Below are positions 60,926-64,000 of a DNA stretch of 64,000 nt, piece after piece (the first letter of the stretch is position 1; every line of letters starts with the position of its first letter). Origin of the DNA: Burkholderia oklahomensis C6786 (GTDB taxonomy: Bacteria; Pseudomonadota; Gammaproteobacteria; Burkholderiales; Burkholderiaceae). The stretch spans positions 2,604,001 through 2,668,000 of the forward strand of contig NZ_CP009556.1 in NCBI RefSeq assembly GCF_000959365.1, read 5' to 3'. The notes under the pieces were generated by a model. It was not told the DNA's origin. It did no database searches and worked only from the letters and a program-made list of their open reading frames with translations. A program made the translations under genes and the position numbers.

Positions 60926-61837
60926 GTGCCGATAAGAGAACTAATAAGCCAGCCGATTACCAACGAACAACGCCGTCGAACGTTCAAGGAAAAGCTGGCG
61001 TCAGGCCACGCACTGCGCTTCATCGAAAGCCACAGTCCGATTTCCGCAATGATCAGTGAAAAAGTTTATGTGGCGGACGGGGTCTCGCAATCCGAGTTCG
61101 ACGGCTTCTGGTCCAGCTCGCTGACCGATTCGACGCTGCGCGGCCGGCCCGACATCGAGATCCTCGACATCGCGAGCCGGCTGTCGAACGTCCAGCACAT
61201 TTTCGACGTCACGACCAAGCCGCTCATCATCGATGGCGACACGGGCGGCAAGCCCGAGCATTTCGCGTTGAACGTCCAATCGCTGGAACGATCCGGCGTA
61301 TCGGCCGTGATTATCGAAGATAAAACAGGGTTGAAGAAAAATTCGCTGCTCGGCAACGATGTGATTCAGCACCAGGAATCGATCGACGAATTCTGCGAGA
61401 AAATCCGCGTCGGCAAGGCGGCGCAGATCACCGACGATTTTCAGATCATCGCCCGCGTCGAAAGCCTGATTCTCGACAAGGGAATGCAGGATGCGCTCGA
61501 ACGTGCGGCCGCCTACTGCGAAGCCGGCGCCGACGGCATCATGATCCACAGCCGCAAGAAAGACGCGGACGAAGTCATCGAATTCGCGCAGCGGTTTCGC
61601 GAACTCGGCTGCCACGCGTATCTCGTCTGCGTGCCGACGAGCTTCAACGCGATTTCGTTCAGCGAGCTCGCGCGTCATTTCAGCGTCGTCATCTACGCGA
61701 ATCACCTGCTGCGCGCCGCCTATCCGGCGATGCTCGCGGTCGCCGAAGGCATCCTGGCGCATGGCCGGACGCTCGAAATCGAGGAGCGCTGCCTGCCCGT
61801 CAACGAGATCCTGAAGCTCATCCCAGGAACCGCATGA
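60926..61837 (+). CDS. pepM: Phosphoenolpyruvate mutase
   Basis: A 303-residue enzyme that makes the C-P bond of phosphonopyruvate from phosphoenolpyruvate. The mutase-specific motif EDKTGLKKNS (residues 131-140) is intact and separates it from isocitrate-lyase-type relatives; DGDTGG (103-108) is the metal site. The start is GTG 60926 behind a strong AAAGGAGGAAATC. The first ~100 bp use more AT-rich codons than the neighbours. Its stop overlaps the next gene by 4 bp. It opens a phosphonate pathway. Confidence 0.95.
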   Translation: MPIRELISQPITNEQRRRTFKEKLASGHALRFIESHSPISAMISEKVYVADGVSQSEFDGFWSSSLTDSTLRGRPDIEILDIASRLSNVQHIFDVTTKPLIIDGDTGGKPEHFALNVQSLERSGVSAVIIEDKTGLKKNSLLGNDVIQHQESIDEFCEKIRVGKAAQITDDFQIIARVESLILDKGMQDALERAAAYCEAGADGIMIHSRKKDADEVIEFAQRFRELGCHAYLVCVPTSFNAISFSELARHFSVVIYANHLLRAAYPAMLAVAEGILAHGRTLEIEERCLPVNEILKLIPGTA

Positions 61838-63054
61838 CCATGAAATCGGAAGACCTGATCGGCATACTGACCGATGCCGGCGTCGAGCTCGCAGTCGGCG
61901 TTCCGGATTCCTTATTGAAAACGTTCTGCAGCCGCCTGAACGATCCGGATTGTCCGCTCCGTCACGTCGTCGCAAGCAGCGAGGGCGGCGCGATCGGCAT
62001 CGCAATCGGCCATCACCTCGCGACGGGCAACCTGCCGGCCGTCTACATGCAGAACTCCGGCATCGGCAACGCGATCAATCCGCTCGTCTCGCTCGCCGAT
62101 CGCGCGGTCTACGGAATTCCGCTCGTGCTGATCGTCGGCTGGCGCGCGGAAATCGCCGCGGACGGCTCGCAGGCGCACGACGAGCCGCAGCACGTCACGC
62201 AGGGCCGCATCACGCTGCCGCTGCTCGACGCGCTGTCGATCCGTCACCGGGTGCTGGATCGCGCGCACGACGATCCCGGCGCGATCGCGCGGCTGATCGA
62301 CGACGCGCGGCGCACGTCGCAGCCCGTCGCGCTCGTCGTTCGCAAGGATACGTTCGACGATGCGCCCGCCGGCCGGCCCGGCATCGCCGACGCGCTCGCC
62401 GGCCGGATGACGCGCGAGCGTGCGATCGAGCTGATCGTCGACCATGCGGACGCCGGCGCGGCGATCGTGTCGACGACGGGCGTCGCGTCGCGTGAGCTCT
62501 ACGCGCTGCGCGACCGGCTCGGCCAGTCGCACGCGCGCGATTTCCTGACGGTCGGCGGCATGGGCCACGCGTCGCAGATCGCGGCCGGCATCGCGCTCGC
62601 CCGCCCCGAGCAAAAGGTGATCTGCATCGACGGCGACGGCGCGCTGCTGATGCACATGGGCGGCCTCGCCTATTGCGCGACCGCGCCGAATCTCACGCAC
62701 GTCGTCATCAACAATGGCGTCCACGATTCGGTCGGCGGGCAGCGGACGCTGGCCGCGCAATTGCGGCTGTCGCACATCGCGGCGTCGTGCGGCTACGCAT
62801 TCAGCCGGACCGTCGCGACGCCGCTCGAACTCGAGAGCGCGCTTCATCACGCGGGCCGCCTGGACGGCAGCGCGTTCATCGAAGTGACGTGCCGCCCCGG
62901 TTTTCGAAGCGATCTCGGCAGGCCGCGCACGTCGCCCGCCGAGAACAAGCGCCATTTCATGGCCTTCCTATCCCGCAACGGAGCGCGACATGACGGAAAC
63001 GAGCACTCGCAGGAAAGTGGCGTACAAGACGCTGTCCAGTGCGCTCGGCAGTGA
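61834..63054 (+). CDS. ppd: Phosphonopyruvate decarboxylase
   Basis: A 406-residue thiamine-diphosphate enzyme that converts phosphonopyruvate to phosphonoacetaldehyde and drives the mutase reaction forward. GVPDSLLKTFC at the start, VASSEGGAIGIAIGHHLATG with the catalytic Glu, and CIDGDGALLMHMGG...VINNG as the ThDP motif are typical of Ppd. ATG 61834 overlaps pepM; ATG 61840 is possible. The 3' end overlaps the next gene by 65 bp in another frame. Confidence 0.95.
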   Translation: MTMKSEDLIGILTDAGVELAVGVPDSLLKTFCSRLNDPDCPLRHVVASSEGGAIGIAIGHHLATGNLPAVYMQNSGIGNAINPLVSLADRAVYGIPLVLIVGWRAEIAADGSQAHDEPQHVTQGRITLPLLDALSIRHRVLDRAHDDPGAIARLIDDARRTSQPVALVVRKDTFDDAPAGRPGIADALAGRMTRERAIELIVDHADAGAAIVSTTGVASRELYALRDRLGQSHARDFLTVGGMGHASQIAAGIALARPEQKVICIDGDGALLMHMGGLAYCATAPNLTHVVINNGVHDSVGGQRTLAAQLRLSHIAASCGYAFSRTVATPLELESALHHAGRLDGSAFIEVTCRPGFRSDLGRPRTSPAENKRHFMAFLSRNGARHDGNEHSQESGVQDAVQCARQ

Positions 63055-63868
63055 GGTCTATGGCTTCGACACGCCGTTCCCGTACGAGTCCGACGCGGTG
63101 CAGACGCTGATCGATGCGTGGCACGCGGGCGGCATCTGCCGGCTTCGCCAGCAGCGGCTCGACATGGCGGAGTTCGTCGAGTTCAGCCGGATCTTCGGCA
63201 AACCCGAGCGCGCGCTGAACCAGGAGCGCAAGCTGACGTCGCGCGACGACCTGCCCGAACTGATGATCGTGTCGAACATCAAGGAAAACGGCGTGTCGAT
63301 CGGGCATCTCGGCGCGAAGGAGGCGTACTGGCATACCGACATGTGCTACACGGACGTGCCGCCCATCGCGAGCATCCTGTATGCAATCGAAGTGCCGACG
63401 CGCGGCGGCGACACCGAGTTCATGAACATGTACCGTGTCCATGACGCGCTGCCGGCGTCGCTGCGAAAACGGATCGCCGGCTTGTCGATCAAGCACGACC
63501 GCAGCTACACCGCCGTCGGCGAACTGCGCTACGGCTTCGAATCCGTCGTCGACGTGACCACCTGCCCCGGCTCGGTCCATCCGATCGTGCGCGTTCATCC
63601 GGTTACGCGGCGGCCGTATCTGTACCTCGGCCGCCGGCTGAACGCCTACGTGGTCGGCTTGCCCGTCGACGAATCGGAAGCGCTCCTGGACGAACTGTGG
63701 CGCTACACGCGGCTCGACGGCGTCACGTGGACGCAGCACTGGGAGGTCGGCGACATCATGATCTGGGACAACCGCTGCACGATGCATCGGCGCGACGCGT
63801 TCGACGAGCGCGCGCGGCGTCTGATGTGGCGCACGCAGATTCAGGCCGATCCTGCGCGGCCGCTGTAG
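62990..63868 (+). CDS. TauD/TfdA-family 2-oxoglutarate dioxygenase
   Basis: A 292-residue Fe(II)/2OG oxygenase. Facial-triad residues are His115 and Asp117 (YWHTDMCYTD) and His266 (RCTMHRRDAF), with Arg281 (MWRTQ) likely binding 2-oxoglutarate. In this operon it may hydroxylate a phosphonate intermediate, or cleave a C-P or C-N bond, in the manner of PhnY or of other phosphonate tailoring oxygenases (inference). The N-terminus overlaps ppd by 65 bp. The substrate is not readable from the sequence. Confidence 0.88.
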   Translation: MTETSTRRKVAYKTLSSALGSEVYGFDTPFPYESDAVQTLIDAWHAGGICRLRQQRLDMAEFVEFSRIFGKPERALNQERKLTSRDDLPELMIVSNIKENGVSIGHLGAKEAYWHTDMCYTDVPPIASILYAIEVPTRGGDTEFMNMYRVHDALPASLRKRIAGLSIKHDRSYTAVGELRYGFESVVDVTTCPGSVHPIVRVHPVTRRPYLYLGRRLNAYVVGLPVDESEALLDELWRYTRLDGVTWTQHWEVGDIMIWDNRCTMHRRDAFDERARRLMWRTQIQADPARPL

Positions 63869-63905
63869 CGCCGGCGCTTTCGACACGAACGAAGACGAGG
63901 CCAAA

Positions 63906-64000
63906 TTGACCATTCATCACACCGCCGCTTTCCGCCGCGTCGCACGCGCGCTCGACGCCCGCGGCGCGGCGTCGTCCGGCTCGACGCTCATCGTCAGCAA
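63906..64000 (+). CDS. Next gene of the phosphonate operon, cut by the window end
   Basis: After the dioxygenase stop, GACGAGGCC precedes TTG 63906, which begins TIHHTAAFRRVARALDARGA and stays open to the edge. Only ~31 residues are visible, so no family can be named. It probably continues the phosphonate operon (37 bp gap). The start codon TTG is inferred from the ribosome site and frame. Confidence 0.45.
   Translation, partial: MTIHHTAAFRRVARALDARGAASSGSTLIVS

Overview
The window looks like a stretch of a high-GC Burkholderia genome, most likely the B. pseudomallei/thailandensis group and probably its second chromosome. This is inferred from strong GC3 codon bias, gene content and gene order; no rRNA, tRNA, replication or partition genes are visible, so the replicon is not proven. 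Most of the window is ordinary accessory metabolism, transport and regulation packed in short operons.

Layout. 1-7.2 kb: tail of a LuxR-type regulator, periplasmic trehalase (treA), a decayed minus-strand gene, an MFS transporter, a candidate minus-strand sRNA, a YcaQ/AlkX-type DNA glycosylase, and small DUF1653 and GNAT genes. 7.2-19.3 kb: a large secreted beta-propeller protein, an NnrU-like membrane protein, a TfoX-N protein, an M20 peptidase, a GlxA/FtrA-type regulator divergent from a rhodanese, small Imm/YodC-like genes, an RpiR regulator and a QseBC/PmrAB-like two-component pair. 19.3-20.7 kb: a gene-free array of six ~100-bp repeats with a period near 207 bp, each opening with a DnaA-box-like sequence; a seventh diverged copy lies at 23.06 kb. 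20.7-26 kb: DUF899, GST, VOC and small hypothetical genes, then a glycogen-debranching-like enzyme and a 12-copy heptanucleotide repeat.

26.4-29.9 kb is a redox locus: two small membrane proteins, an outer-membrane-type barrel protein carrying one CxxCH haem motif, and a dihaem cytochrome c. FNR/Anr-like boxes lie upstream of the first membrane gene and of the barrel gene, suggesting induction at low oxygen. 29.9-34 kb holds an MreB paralogue and a PlpD-like patatin-Omp85 protein. 34-40 kb: an RstAB-like two-component pair, glutaminase, RNase T2 and an SfnG-type flavin monooxygenase.

40.4-45 kb is a macA-macB-outer-membrane-factor efflux operon, followed by gene remnants. 45.6-53 kb is a minus-strand operon for distal valine catabolism (acyl-CoA dehydrogenase, enoyl-CoA hydratase, 3-hydroxyisobutyryl-CoA hydrolase, mmsB, mmsA) plus an acyl-CoA ligase, facing a divergent AraC-type regulator. 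54-60.5 kb: an NfeD-stomatin pair, an M24 peptidase, an EphD-like alpha/beta-hydrolase-SDR fusion and a COG3687-like protein. From 60.9 kb to the right edge lies the start of a phosphonate biosynthesis operon: PEP mutase, phosphonopyruvate decarboxylase, a TauD-family dioxygenase and a gene cut by the window end.

The most interesting signals are the 207-bp-period repeat array, the candidate sRNA with a C-rich loop at 4.48-4.63 kb, the low-oxygen haem-barrel locus and the phosphonate operon.
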